In this document: one piece after another, positions 7,327 through 15,103 of the stretch
Layout of the letters: every line of letters starts with the position of its first letter
Position numbering within the stretch: the first letter of the stretch is position 1
Assembly: GCA_966211335.1 (NCBI GenBank)
Contig: CBIHNF010000003.1
Span: 1 to 64,000, forward strand
DNA length: 64,000 bases
Reading direction: 5' to 3'
From: JAPWJZ01 sp966211335
GTDB taxonomy: Bacteria; Pseudomonadota; Alphaproteobacteria; Micavibrionales; UBA2020
The notes under the pieces: generated by a model
The model's input: only the letters and a program-made list of their open reading frames with translations
Told to the model about the DNA's origin: nothing
Database searches by the model: none
Translations under genes and position numbers: made by a program

Positions 7327-8814
7327 ATGTTTGAATCACTCACCAACCGCCTTGGCGGGATTTTCGATGGGCTGAAGGGCCGCGGGGTTCTGCGCGAGGA
7401 GGATGTGACCGAAGCGCTGCGAATGGTTCGCGTCGCGCTGCTCGAAGCCGACGTCGCCCTCCCCGTCGCCCGCGATTTCGTCGAAAAGGTGAAGATCGAG
7501 GCGCTCGGCGAGAAAGTCATCCGCGCGGTGAAGCCCGGCCAGCAGGTCGTCAAAATCGTCCACGACCAGTTGGTCAAAACGCTTGGCCATGAAGATTCCG
7601 CGCTGAACCTCAGCGTCACCCCGCCCGCCGTCATCCTGATGGCCGGCCTGCAGGGTTCGGGCAAAACCACGACCTCCGGCAAGCTCGGCAAATTCCTCAA
7701 AGACAAGCAGCGCAAGAAAGTCCTGCTCGCCTCGCTCGACATTTACCGCCCGGCGGCGCAGGAACAGCTGGAAATCCTCGCCAAGAAATGCGACGTCGGC
7801 AGCCTGCCGATCGTGAAGGGCGAAAGCGCCGTCAAGATCACCAAGCGCGCGCTCGAAATGGCGCGCCTTGAAGGTTATGACGTCCTGATCCTCGATTCCG
7901 CCGGTCGCCTCTCCATCGACGACGCGCTGATGAACGAGCTCGCGGAAGTGCGCGACCTTGCGAAACCCGCCGATATCCTGCTCGTCGCCGACGCGCTGAC
8001 CGGCCAGGACGCGGTCAATACCGCCAAAAACTTCAATGAACGCATCGGCATCACCGGCATTGTGCTGACCCGCGTTGATGGCGACAGCCGCGGCGGCGCA
8101 GCCCTTTCCATGCGCGCCGTCACCGGCAAGCCCATCAAGTTCCTTGGCATGGGCGAACAGCTGGACGCGCTGCAGGCCTTTGACGCCGAGCGTATCGCCG
8201 GCCGCATCCTTGATATGGGCGATATCGTCTCCCTCGTCGAGAAAGCTGCCGAGCATATCAATATCGAAGACGCCAAAACCGCGGCCGAGAAAATGGCCAA
8301 GGGCAAGTTTGACTTGAGCGACTTCCTGACCCAGCTGAAGCAGATGAAGAAAATGGGCGGCCTTTCCGGCCTCATGGGCTTCATGCCCGGCATGGGCAAG
8401 CTGAAAGGCATGATGGAAAACGCGAACGTCGACGACAGCATCCTGAAAAAACAGGAAGCGATTATTCTGTCGATGACGCTGAAAGAGCGCGAAAAGCCGG
8501 AAGTGCTCAACGCGTCGCGCCGCAAGCGCATCGCCGCCGGTTCCGGCACCACGGTGCAGGAAGTCAACAAGCTGCTGAAGCAGTTCCAGGACATGCAGAC
8601 GATGATGAAGCGCATGCAGAAGCTGGGCGGCAAGGGCGTGATGCGCCACATGGGCGCGCTGTTTGGCGGCGGCGGCATGGACGAAATGGAACAGATGGCT
8701 AAAAACATGCAGGACAAAATGGGCGCCGATGGCTCCCTTGGTCCCAACCCCTTCGCGGAGGGCGGCAGTTTCCCGCTCAATCCGCTGCTGAACAACGGCA
8801 AGAAGGGCAAATAA
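7327..8814 (+). CDS. ffh: Signal recognition particle GTPase Ffh
   Basis: A 495-residue SRP54 homologue with NG and M domains. The P-loop GLQGSGKTTT is near residue 106, DIYRPAAQEQL near 139, the G3 motif reads DSAGRL (usually DTAGRL) near 190 and G4 reads TRVDGDSRGGAAL near 245. The Met-rich M domain (residues about 325-460) contains the SRP-RNA-binding segment ASRRKRIAAGSG. With the SRP RNA and FtsY it targets nascent membrane proteins. ATG at 7327 has GAGGA upstream. It is followed after 90 bases by rpsP, a frequent arrangement. The small G3/G4 substitutions are conservative. Confidence 0.97.
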   Translation: MFESLTNRLGGIFDGLKGRGVLREEDVTEALRMVRVALLEADVALPVARDFVEKVKIEALGEKVIRAVKPGQQVVKIVHDQLVKTLGHEDSALNLSVTPPAVILMAGLQGSGKTTTSGKLGKFLKDKQRKKVLLASLDIYRPAAQEQLEILAKKCDVGSLPIVKGESAVKITKRALEMARLEGYDVLILDSAGRLSIDDALMNELAEVRDLAKPADILLVADALTGQDAVNTAKNFNERIGITGIVLTRVDGDSRGGAALSMRAVTGKPIKFLGMGEQLDALQAFDAERIAGRILDMGDIVSLVEKAAEHINIEDAKTAAEKMAKGKFDLSDFLTQLKQMKKMGGLSGLMGFMPGMGKLKGMMENANVDDSILKKQEAIILSMTLKEREKPEVLNASRRKRIAAGSGTTVQEVNKLLKQFQDMQTMMKRMQKLGGKGVMRHMGALFGGGGMDEMEQMAKNMQDKMGADGSLGPNPFAEGGSFPLNPLLNNGKKGK

Positions 8815-8904
8815 AGTTTCTAACAGGATTTGGCGCAGTTTTGAGGTTGCAGCGCCTGATTTCATTTTTCAACGCGACCCGATTAACAATGGAGTACTTA
8901 AACA

Positions 8905-9303
8905 ATGCTGAAGATCCGCATGGCCCGCGCAGGCGCCAAGAAAAAACCCTACTACCACATCGTCGTTGCCGACAGCCGCAAGCCGCGCGACGGCGCTTTC
9001 CTTGAAAAGCTGGGCACCTACAACCCGGCGCTGCCGAAAGACCACGCTGACCGCGTGAAGCTTGAAGGCGAGAAGATCCTGGCGTGGATCAAAAAAGGCG
9101 CGCAAGTGTCTGACCGCATCGCCATCTTCCTCGGCAAAGCCGGCATCCAGCCGATGCCTGCACGCAAGAACAACGTGCAAAAGGCAAAACCGAAAGCGAA
9201 AATGACCGACCGCGCCAAAACCCGCGCTGAAAAAGCCGGCAAGGCCGCTGAAGCCGCTGCAGCTCCCGCTCCGGCAGCTGAAGAAGCAAAAGCAGAAGGT
9301 TAA
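8905..9303 (+). CDS. rpsP: 30S ribosomal protein S16
   Basis: A 132-residue S16 protein: the N-terminus MLKIRMARAGAKKKPYYHIV and the segment PRDGAFLEKLGTYNP are diagnostic. The core of about 80 residues is followed by a Lys/Ala-rich extension that ends in AEEAKAEG, typical of alphaproteobacterial S16. ATG at 8905 is preceded by GGAG. It starts the classical rpsP-rimM-trmD-rplS order. Confidence 0.97.
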   Translation: MLKIRMARAGAKKKPYYHIVVADSRKPRDGAFLEKLGTYNPALPKDHADRVKLEGEKILAWIKKGAQVSDRIAIFLGKAGIQPMPARKNNVQKAKPKAKMTDRAKTRAEKAGKAAEAAAAPAPAAEEAKAEG

Positions 9304-9311
9304 TTGGCAAG

Positions 9312-9854
9312 TTGAGCAAAGCGGTCGCATCATCGGTGGATAAAGACACGGGCAACCTCACCTGCATGGCCGAGATCGTCGGCATGCATGGCATCAAAGG
9401 CATGGTCAAGTTGAAGATTTTCGGCGACAACCCTGCCGCCCTCACCGATTATGCGCCGCTTTGCGACGCCAACGGAAAGAAGACTTATAAAATTCTCAAG
9501 CTTCACGAGCACGGCAATATTCTGCTCGCCGAAATTGAAAACATTCAAGACCGCACCGCCGCTGAAAAGCTGCGTGGTGTGAAGCTCTACCTGCCGCGGG
9601 AAGCCCTGCCTGCGATCAAGGACGACAAGACTTTCTATCACGCCGACCTCGTCGGCATGCGCGCCCTCGACAAGGACGGCAAGCCGATGGGCAAGGTCAT
9701 CAGCGTCGACAATTTCGGCGCCGGCGACCTGCTGGAAATAAAGCCCATCAAGGGCGCCAGCTACTACCTGCCCTTCAATAATTCATGCGTGCCGAATATC
9801 GACACCGCAAAAAAAGAAGTCACCATCGAAGTCCCGCCGGGACTGTTGGACTAA
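9312..9854 (+). CDS. rimM: Ribosome maturation factor RimM
   Basis: A 180-residue protein with the N-terminal beta-barrel signature VGMHGIKGMVKLKIFGDNP and a C-terminal PRC-barrel (ADLVGMRALDKDGKPMGKV onward, with DLLEIK and the conserved PF--S-VP-ID segment). RimM assists 30S head assembly with S19. The start is uncertain: TTG at 9312 gives an 18-residue extension before the conserved core, while ATG at 9366 would trim it very close to the core. It lies nine bases after rpsP, so it is co-transcribed with it. Confidence 0.93.
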   Translation: MSKAVASSVDKDTGNLTCMAEIVGMHGIKGMVKLKIFGDNPAALTDYAPLCDANGKKTYKILKLHEHGNILLAEIENIQDRTAAEKLRGVKLYLPREALPAIKDDKTFYHADLVGMRALDKDGKPMGKVISVDNFGAGDLLEIKPIKGASYYLPFNNSCVPNIDTAKKEVTIEVPPGLLD

Positions 9855-9870
9855 CCTTCAATCAATAAAT

Positions 9871-11034
9871 TTATGCTGAAAGCGGCTTGGCGGCTGCGAA
9901 GCGCACGGTTTTGAGCGGTTTCATATCACGCTTCACCACGGCAATCGTGGTGATTTCCTTGGCCAATGCCGCAGCTGCCTTGGCCGCTATTACGGCAGGG
10001 CCTTCCGGCCATTTCTTGCCGTCCAGGTACCATTCTTCCGTGCCATCCGGCTTGGTGATTGCGGGGCCATCTGCGCGATGCAGCTTGCCCTCGAGGTGCC
10101 ATTCCTGCGTGCCGTCCTTGCGCGTGACGGCGGGGCCGCCAATGCGATGGAACCTGCCGTTGACCGACCATGACTCCGAGCCATCCGCCTTTGTCGAGGC
10201 CGGCCCGTCCAGCCTGTGCGCCTTGCCCTCCTTGTACCAAGCCTCGGAGCCGTCTTTCTTTATCGAGGCCGGGCCATCGAGGCGATGCATCTTGTCAAAC
10301 TGGTAATACGCCTTATCGCCGTTCGGCTTAATGACGGCCGGGCCATCATTACGGTGGAATTGTCCGTTTTGTTTCCATTCTTTTTTACCGTCCGGATAGG
10401 TCAGCGCAGGCCCGTCGAGGCGATGGTGCTTGCCGTTGACCATCCACTCCTTTTTGCCCTTGCCGTCATTGAGTGCGGGTTCGCCATCATCGCGGTGCGG
10501 CGTACCATGGACGCGCCATTCTTCCCGGCCATCCTTGTTCTTCAACGCGGGGCCGCCGATGCGGTGGAGCTTGCCGTCGAGATACCATTCCTCCGACCCG
10601 TCGGGATGAATGATTGCAGGCGCGTTTTCACGATGCAGCTTGCCGTCCTTGTACCATTTCTGCAGGCCTTGCGGGCTTGTGACGGCTGGCAGGTCCCGGT
10701 CGCGGTGGCAGAGCCCGTCTTTATACCATTCCTGGCGTCCGTTCATTTTGACGATGGCTGGCTTGTCATCCGCGCGGTGGCGCTTGCCGTCGACATACCA
10801 CTCCATGTTGCCAGTGGCGCTGATATCGGCCGGCAGGTCGTTGTCGCGGTGCCGTTTTCCATGCCGGTACCAGAGTTTTGCGCCCGATACTTTTTCCACC
10901 GCGGGCAGATCATCCTCGCGGTGAAGTTCGCCATCCAGAAAGTGGTAGGTGCTTTCGTTTTCGACGCGCGTTGTCACGCCCTTCTGGGGCGGGGGATTCA
11001 TCGCTTCATCGTCAAAATCGGCGGTGAGGGACAT
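9871..11034 (-). CDS. Fourteen-repeat 'HR-DGPA' (MORN-variant-like) protein
   Basis: A 387-residue protein made almost entirely of 14 tandem repeats of about 22-24 residues with the pattern GxxHRxDGPAxxxxDGxxxWYxxG; examples are KHHRLDGPALTYPDG and RFHRIGGPAVTRKDG. The last copy is degenerate (KKWPEGPAV). The repeat recalls MORN-variant/YwqK-like repeats and repeats seen in some protist and giant-virus proteins. There is no signal peptide or enzyme domain. The tail, LKTVRFAAAKPLSA, matches the tail of the ankyrin protein at 5445. ATG at 11034 has AAAGGA upstream. It sits antisense between rimM and trmD. Function unknown. Confidence 0.85.
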   Translation of the reverse strand: MSLTADFDDEAMNPPPQKGVTTRVENESTYHFLDGELHREDDLPAVEKVSGAKLWYRHGKRHRDNDLPADISATGNMEWYVDGKRHRADDKPAIVKMNGRQEWYKDGLCHRDRDLPAVTSPQGLQKWYKDGKLHRENAPAIIHPDGSEEWYLDGKLHRIGGPALKNKDGREEWRVHGTPHRDDGEPALNDGKGKKEWMVNGKHHRLDGPALTYPDGKKEWKQNGQFHRNDGPAVIKPNGDKAYYQFDKMHRLDGPASIKKDGSEAWYKEGKAHRLDGPASTKADGSESWSVNGRFHRIGGPAVTRKDGTQEWHLEGKLHRADGPAITKPDGTEEWYLDGKKWPEGPAVIAAKAAAALAKEITTIAVVKRDMKPLKTVRFAAAKPLSA

Positions 11035-11127
11035 CCGGCTTCCTTTAAAAAGATCGCCAATAATAACTTAATTTCCATATTTAGTAAAGCGCTGGTTTTT
11101 AATGCCCGCTTTTAATAGAATAGGCCC

Positions 11128-11868
11128 ATGAAAAAGCCAGCAGCCGCCCCGCCCCGCCTGTCCGTCAAAATTGTCACCCTGTTCCCCGAAATGTTTCCGG
11201 GGCATCTGGGCGCGAGCCTTGCGGGGAAGGCGCTGGAAAAGAACATCTGGTCGCTGGAGACCATCAACCCCCGCTATTTCACCACCGACCTGCACAAGAC
11301 GGTGGATGATTCCCCCTTTGGCGGCGGCGCGGGCATGGTGATGAAACCCGATATTCTTTCCAACACTCTGGAAGCCAGCCGCCCCTTGGGCCGCTTCATT
11401 TATATGACCCCGCGCGGCAGGCCGCTGACGCAGGCCAAAGCCATTGAACTCAGCGCCGAGCCGATGCTGACGATCCTCTGCGGCCGCTATGAGGGCGTCG
11501 ACGAGCGCCTGCTGGAGGCCTATCAGGCCGATGAAATTTCGCTGGGCGATTACGTGCTGTCCGGCGGTGAGCAGGCGGCGATGATATTGCTCGACAGCAT
11601 TATCCGCCTGCTGCCGGACGTTATCGGCAATGCCGGCACGCATGACGAGGAAAGCTTCCACAACGGCCTGCTCGAATACCCCCATTACACCCGCCCCGCC
11701 GAATGGACGGGGCCGGACGGGCAGCTGCGGAAGGTGCCCGACGTTCTCTCCTCCGGCCACCACGCCAAGGTGCGGGAATGGCGCCTCGCCCAGTCGGAAG
11801 AAGTCACCAAGGCGCGCCGCCCGGATTTATGGGAAAAATACAAAAAGACCAAGCAATCCAAGGATTAA
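11128..11868 (+). CDS. trmD: tRNA (guanine-N1-)-methyltransferase TrmD
   Basis: A 246-residue SPOUT methyltransferase that modifies G37 of tRNAs. Diagnostic segments are VTLFPEMFPG at the N-terminus, DDSPFGGGAGMVMKPD near residue 60, LCGRYEGVDERL near 120 and ISLGDYVLSGGEQAAMILLD near 140, which form the trefoil-knot SAM site. ATG at 11128 has only a weak AGG upstream. In this genome it is separated from rimM by the antisense repeat gene and from rplS by 254 bases, so it may have its own promoter. Confidence 0.97.
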   Translation: MKKPAAAPPRLSVKIVTLFPEMFPGHLGASLAGKALEKNIWSLETINPRYFTTDLHKTVDDSPFGGGAGMVMKPDILSNTLEASRPLGRFIYMTPRGRPLTQAKAIELSAEPMLTILCGRYEGVDERLLEAYQADEISLGDYVLSGGEQAAMILLDSIIRLLPDVIGNAGTHDEESFHNGLLEYPHYTRPAEWTGPDGQLRKVPDVLSSGHHAKVREWRLAQSEEVTKARRPDLWEKYKKTKQSKD

Positions 11869-11940
11869 CGATTTATTAACCTTTTGCAGCTTATTATGTA
11901 TTTGGTCTTTCCTGCTGCTATAAGGTCTAGGTCATCAAAG

Positions 11941-11964
11941 AAATTCAAATAAACAATTGAATTT
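11941..11964. promoter_or_regulatory. AT-rich inverted repeat upstream of rplS
   Basis: AAATTCAA at 11941-11948 and TTGAATTT at 11957-11964 form a perfect 8-bp inverted repeat with an 8-base centre, inside the 254-base trmD-rplS gap. It could be an operator or part of a leader for L19. Nothing else in 11869-12122 is clear to me, though a separate rplS promoter is likely there. Confidence 0.35.
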
Positions 11965-12122
11965 CAGCCCTAATTTAGCGTATGAATCCCAAACCGACTG
12001 AATCGGCTTTACCGCTGATTCCGTCAACCCGGTAACTTACAAGATGTGGACCGCCGGAGCGCAACCGATTAAATCGCGCTTTCGAATATAACGGGTCCCT
12101 AAAAAAACAAAGGGTCATACCT

Positions 12123-12581
12123 ATGAACGACTTGGAAAAATTTGAACAGAGCCAGATCCAGAAACTTTCTGGCGGCAAAAAAATCCCCGAATTCCAGCCG
12201 GGCGACACCGTCCGCGTCAACGTGAAGATCGTTGAGAAAACCGAGAAAGAAGACCGCCACCGTATTCAGGCCTATGAAGGCGTCTGCATCGCACGCGGCG
12301 GCAAAGCCATGAACCAGAGCTTTACCGTGCGCAAGATCAGCTACGGCGAAGGCGTGGAGCGCGTGTTCCCCCTCTTCTCCCCCGCGATCGAAAGCATCGA
12401 ACTCGTCCGCCGCGGTTCCGTCCGCCGCGCGAAACTGTATTACCTCCGCGACCGTTCCGGCAAATCTGCCCGTATTCAGGAACGCGAGAACAACGATACC
12501 GTTGACACCGCCGACAAGGGCGCCGAGAAATCGGCCGCTCCCGCTGCAGCGGCTCCCGAAAAAAAAGCCGCTAACGGCTAA
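12123..12581 (+). CDS. rplS: 50S ribosomal protein L19
   Basis: A 152-residue L19 protein: FQPGDTVRVNVKIVEKTEKEDRHRIQ is split here as FQPGDTVRVNVKI and EDRHRIQAYEGVCIA, followed by FTVRKISYGEGVERVFPLF and RRGSVRRAKLYYLRDRSGK, all diagnostic. A Lys/Ala-rich C-terminal extension of about 35 residues follows the core. ATG at 12123 has AAGGG upstream. The gene ends 28 bases before a strong intrinsic terminator. Confidence 0.97.
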   Translation: MNDLEKFEQSQIQKLSGGKKIPEFQPGDTVRVNVKIVEKTEKEDRHRIQAYEGVCIARGGKAMNQSFTVRKISYGEGVERVFPLFSPAIESIELVRRGSVRRAKLYYLRDRSGKSARIQERENNDTVDTADKGAEKSAAPAAAAPEKKAANG

Positions 12582-12608
12582 TTCTTCGGCGTCAATACCG
12601 ATTATCGC

Positions 12609-12645
12609 AAACGGCCACCCCTCAAAAGGTGGCCGTTTTGTTTTG
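12609..12645 (+). terminator. Rho-independent terminator after rplS
   Basis: AAACGGCCACC at 12609-12619 pairs with GGTGGCCGTTT at 12628-12638 around an 8-base loop, followed by TTTTGTTTT-like sequence. It closes the ribosomal operon. Confidence 0.9.
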
Positions 12646-12708
12646 GCGTAAAAAGGTCTATCTTCGCTGGCAACAACAACATCCAGCGTTTCCTTGGGAG
12701 TAAACCCG

Positions 12709-14127
12709 ATGACTGCACCGCGCACCATGTTCCAAAAAATCTGGGACAATCATGTCGTCAGCCGCAGCGCCGATGGCGCCTGCATCATTTATATCGACCG
12801 CCATCTGGTGCATGAAGTCACCAGCCCGCAGGCCTTTGAAGGCCTCCGCATGGCGGGCCGCACCGTGCGCCGGCCGGATGCGACGCTTGCCGTCGCCGAC
12901 CACAACGTGCCGACCAGCGCCGACCGCAAGACCGGCCTTGTCGCCGATCCGGAAGCGAAGCTGCAACTGGATACGCTGACGAAAAACACCAAGGAATTCG
13001 GCATCCAGTATTTCGACATGAATGATAAACGCCAGGGCATCGTCCACGTCATCGGGCCCGAGCAGGGCTTTACCCAGCCCGGCATGACGATTGTCTGCGG
13101 CGACAGCCATACCTCGACCCACGGTGCTTTCGGTGCCCTCGCCTTCGGCATCGGCACGTCGGAAGTGGAGCACGTGCTGGCAACACAAACACTGCAGCAA
13201 CGCCCCGCGAAAAACATGCGTATCACGGTTGACGGCACGCTTGGCGTCGGCGTCACCGCGAAAGACGTCATCCTCGCCATCATCGGCAAAATCGGCACCG
13301 CCGGCGGCACGGGCTATGTCATCGAATACGCAGGCAGCGTCATCCGCGGTCTGTCCATGGAAGGCCGCATGACAGTCTGCAATATGTCGATCGAAGGCGG
13401 TGCGCGTGCAGGCCTGATCGCCCCCGATGAAACGACCTTCGCCTACCTGAAAGGCCGCCCCCTCGCCCCCAAAGGCGCAGATTTCGACAAGGCGGTTGAA
13501 TTCTGGAAGTCGCTGGTCACCGACCAAGGCGCGGTCTTTGATAAAGAGATTACATTGAAGGCGGAAGACATCGCGCCGCAAGTCACCTGGGGCACCAGCC
13601 CTGAAACCGTCGCGCCCATCACCGGCAGCGTGCCAAACCCTGCGCTGATCGAGGATGAAGGCCAGCGTGCGTTTATTACCCGCGCGCTCGACTACATGGG
13701 CCTCACCCCCGGCACCAAGCTAACGGATGTGAAAATTGATAAAGTCTTCATCGGCTCCTGCACCAATGCGCGTATCGAAGACATGCGCGAAGTGGCGAAA
13801 GTTGTTGAAGGCCGCCATGTCGCCTCGACCGTCTACGCCATGATCGTTCCGGGCTCCGGCCTTGTGAAGGAACAGGCGGAGAAGGAAGGTCTTGATAAAA
13901 TCTTCATCAAGGCGGGGTTTGACTGGCGCGAAGCCGGCTGCTCCATGTGCCTTGCCATGAACGCCGACAAGCTGGAGCCGGGGGAGCGCTGCGCTTCCAC
14001 CTCCAACCGCAACTTTGAAGGCCGTCAGGGCCGCGGCGGCCGCACCCACCTCATGAGCCCCGCGATGGCAGCGGCGGCGGCGGTGACGGGTCATTTGACC
14101 GATGTGCGCGAACTTGCGAAAGCATAA
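12709..14127 (+). CDS. leuC: 3-isopropylmalate dehydratase large subunit
   Basis: A 472-residue aconitase-family protein from ATG at 12709 with GGGAG eight bases upstream; the frame opens slightly earlier at a TTG. The 4Fe-4S ligands are in GSCTN (Cys near 350) and AGCSMC (Cys near 410 and 413), matching the spacing in known LeuC. GDSHTSTHGAFGALAFGIGTSE, quoted here only as GDSHTSTHGAFG, is the substrate loop. With LeuD it isomerises 2- to 3-isopropylmalate in leucine synthesis. LeuD begins 11 bases after its stop. Confidence 0.97.
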   Translation: MTAPRTMFQKIWDNHVVSRSADGACIIYIDRHLVHEVTSPQAFEGLRMAGRTVRRPDATLAVADHNVPTSADRKTGLVADPEAKLQLDTLTKNTKEFGIQYFDMNDKRQGIVHVIGPEQGFTQPGMTIVCGDSHTSTHGAFGALAFGIGTSEVEHVLATQTLQQRPAKNMRITVDGTLGVGVTAKDVILAIIGKIGTAGGTGYVIEYAGSVIRGLSMEGRMTVCNMSIEGGARAGLIAPDETTFAYLKGRPLAPKGADFDKAVEFWKSLVTDQGAVFDKEITLKAEDIAPQVTWGTSPETVAPITGSVPNPALIEDEGQRAFITRALDYMGLTPGTKLTDVKIDKVFIGSCTNARIEDMREVAKVVEGRHVASTVYAMIVPGSGLVKEQAEKEGLDKIFIKAGFDWREAGCSMCLAMNADKLEPGERCASTSNRNFEGRQGRGGRTHLMSPAMAAAAAVTGHLTDVRELAKA

Positions 14128-14138
14128 GGAATAATACC

Positions 14139-14756
14139 ATGCAAAAATTCGACAAACTTTCCGGCCCCGCCGCACCGCTCAACATGGTCAATGTTGATAC
14201 CGACATGATCATCCCGAAGCAGTTCCTGAAAACCATTCAGCGCACGGGGCTTGGTAAATTTCTGTTTAACGACCTGCGCTTCACGCCGGAAGGCGCGGAG
14301 AAGCCGGAATTCGTTCTCAATAAACCAGCCTACCGCCATGCGCAAATTCTGGTCGCCGGTGAAAACTTCGGCTGCGGTTCGTCGCGCGAACATGCGCCGT
14401 GGTCGCTGCTCGATTTCGGCATCCGCTGCGTGATTGCGCCGAGCTACGCGGATATTTTCTACAACAACTGCTTCAAGAACGGCGTGCTGCCGCTCGTCCT
14501 GCCGAAGGAAGCGGTCGAGGAGCTGATGAAAGACGCTGAGGCAGGCTTGGAGCTGAGCGTTGACCTTGAGGCGCAAACCGTCACAGGCGGCAACCGCAAG
14601 ACCTATAAGTTCGAGATCGACCCCTTCCGCAAAAAATGCCTGCTGAACGGCCTTGATGACATTGGCCTGACGCTGGAACATGCCGCAGAAATCGGCAGCT
14701 ATGAACAGGCGCAAAAGCAGAGCCAGCCTTGGCTTTTCGCCGCAGAGAAAGCTTAA
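14139..14756 (+). CDS. leuD: 3-isopropylmalate dehydratase small subunit
   Basis: A 205-residue LeuD with the swivel-domain signatures NVDTDMIIPKQFLKTI at residues 17-32 and GENFGCGSSREHAPWSL near 75. AAGGA lies eight bases before ATG 14139. It completes the isopropylmalate isomerase. Co-transcribed with leuC. The gap to the next gene carries its own promoter. Confidence 0.97.
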   Translation: MQKFDKLSGPAAPLNMVNVDTDMIIPKQFLKTIQRTGLGKFLFNDLRFTPEGAEKPEFVLNKPAYRHAQILVAGENFGCGSSREHAPWSLLDFGIRCVIAPSYADIFYNNCFKNGVLPLVLPKEAVEELMKDAEAGLELSVDLEAQTVTGGNRKTYKFEIDPFRKKCLLNGLDDIGLTLEHAAEIGSYEQAQKQSQPWLFAAEKA

Positions 14757-14790
14757 TATCCAGCGGAATCAAGGGCTTTTCTTTAACATA

Positions 14791-14818
14791 TTGACAAGCA
14801 AGAGCGGGCGGCTAGACT
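14791..14818 (+). promoter_or_regulatory. Sigma-70 promoter upstream of the small lipoprotein gene
   Basis: A perfect TTGACA at 14791-14796, a 16-base spacer and TAGACT at 14813-14818, about 45 bases upstream of the lipoprotein start. It may also drive leuB. Confidence 0.6.
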
Positions 14819-14863
14819 GACGCCAATTCAAAAATTCGCGCTATAACAGAGGATGTCACAAAC

Positions 14864-15076
14864 ATGGAACTCCCGAAAAAAAATACCCTGAAAGCCGCTT
14901 TCGTTGCCGCCGTTGCCGGCCTCACCTTGACCGGCTGCGCCGTTGTGCCCTATGAGCCTGCGTACCGCCACCGCGAGCCCGTGATTTTCGTGCCGCAGCG
15001 CCCGGTCATCGTCGTGCCGGAGCCGCGCTTTGAACACCATCACCCGAACTACCACCCGCACCGCCGCAACTGGTAA
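14864..15076 (+). CDS. Small His/Pro/Arg-rich lipoprotein
   Basis: A 70-residue protein with a lipoprotein signal peptide: basic N-terminus, hydrophobic stretch and lipobox LTGC (Cys near residue 25). The mature part is short, rich in Pro, His, Arg and Tyr, with PVIFVPQRPVIVVPEPRF in the middle, and ends HHHPNYHPHRRNW. It is likely anchored in the outer membrane facing the periplasm. No family assignment. GAGGA lies upstream of ATG 14864. It interrupts the leuCD-leuB order. Confidence 0.75.
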   Translation: MELPKKNTLKAAFVAAVAGLTLTGCAVVPYEPAYRHREPVIFVPQRPVIVVPEPRFEHHHPNYHPHRRNW

Positions 15077-15103
15077 TCGACTTAAATTTAAGGAACTCCG
15101 CGC

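Noticed and set aside
7336..8865. Long open frame antisense to ffh (about 500 codons)
   Set aside because: It mirrors ffh codon use in a GC-rich genome; the sense strand carries complete SRP54 motifs.
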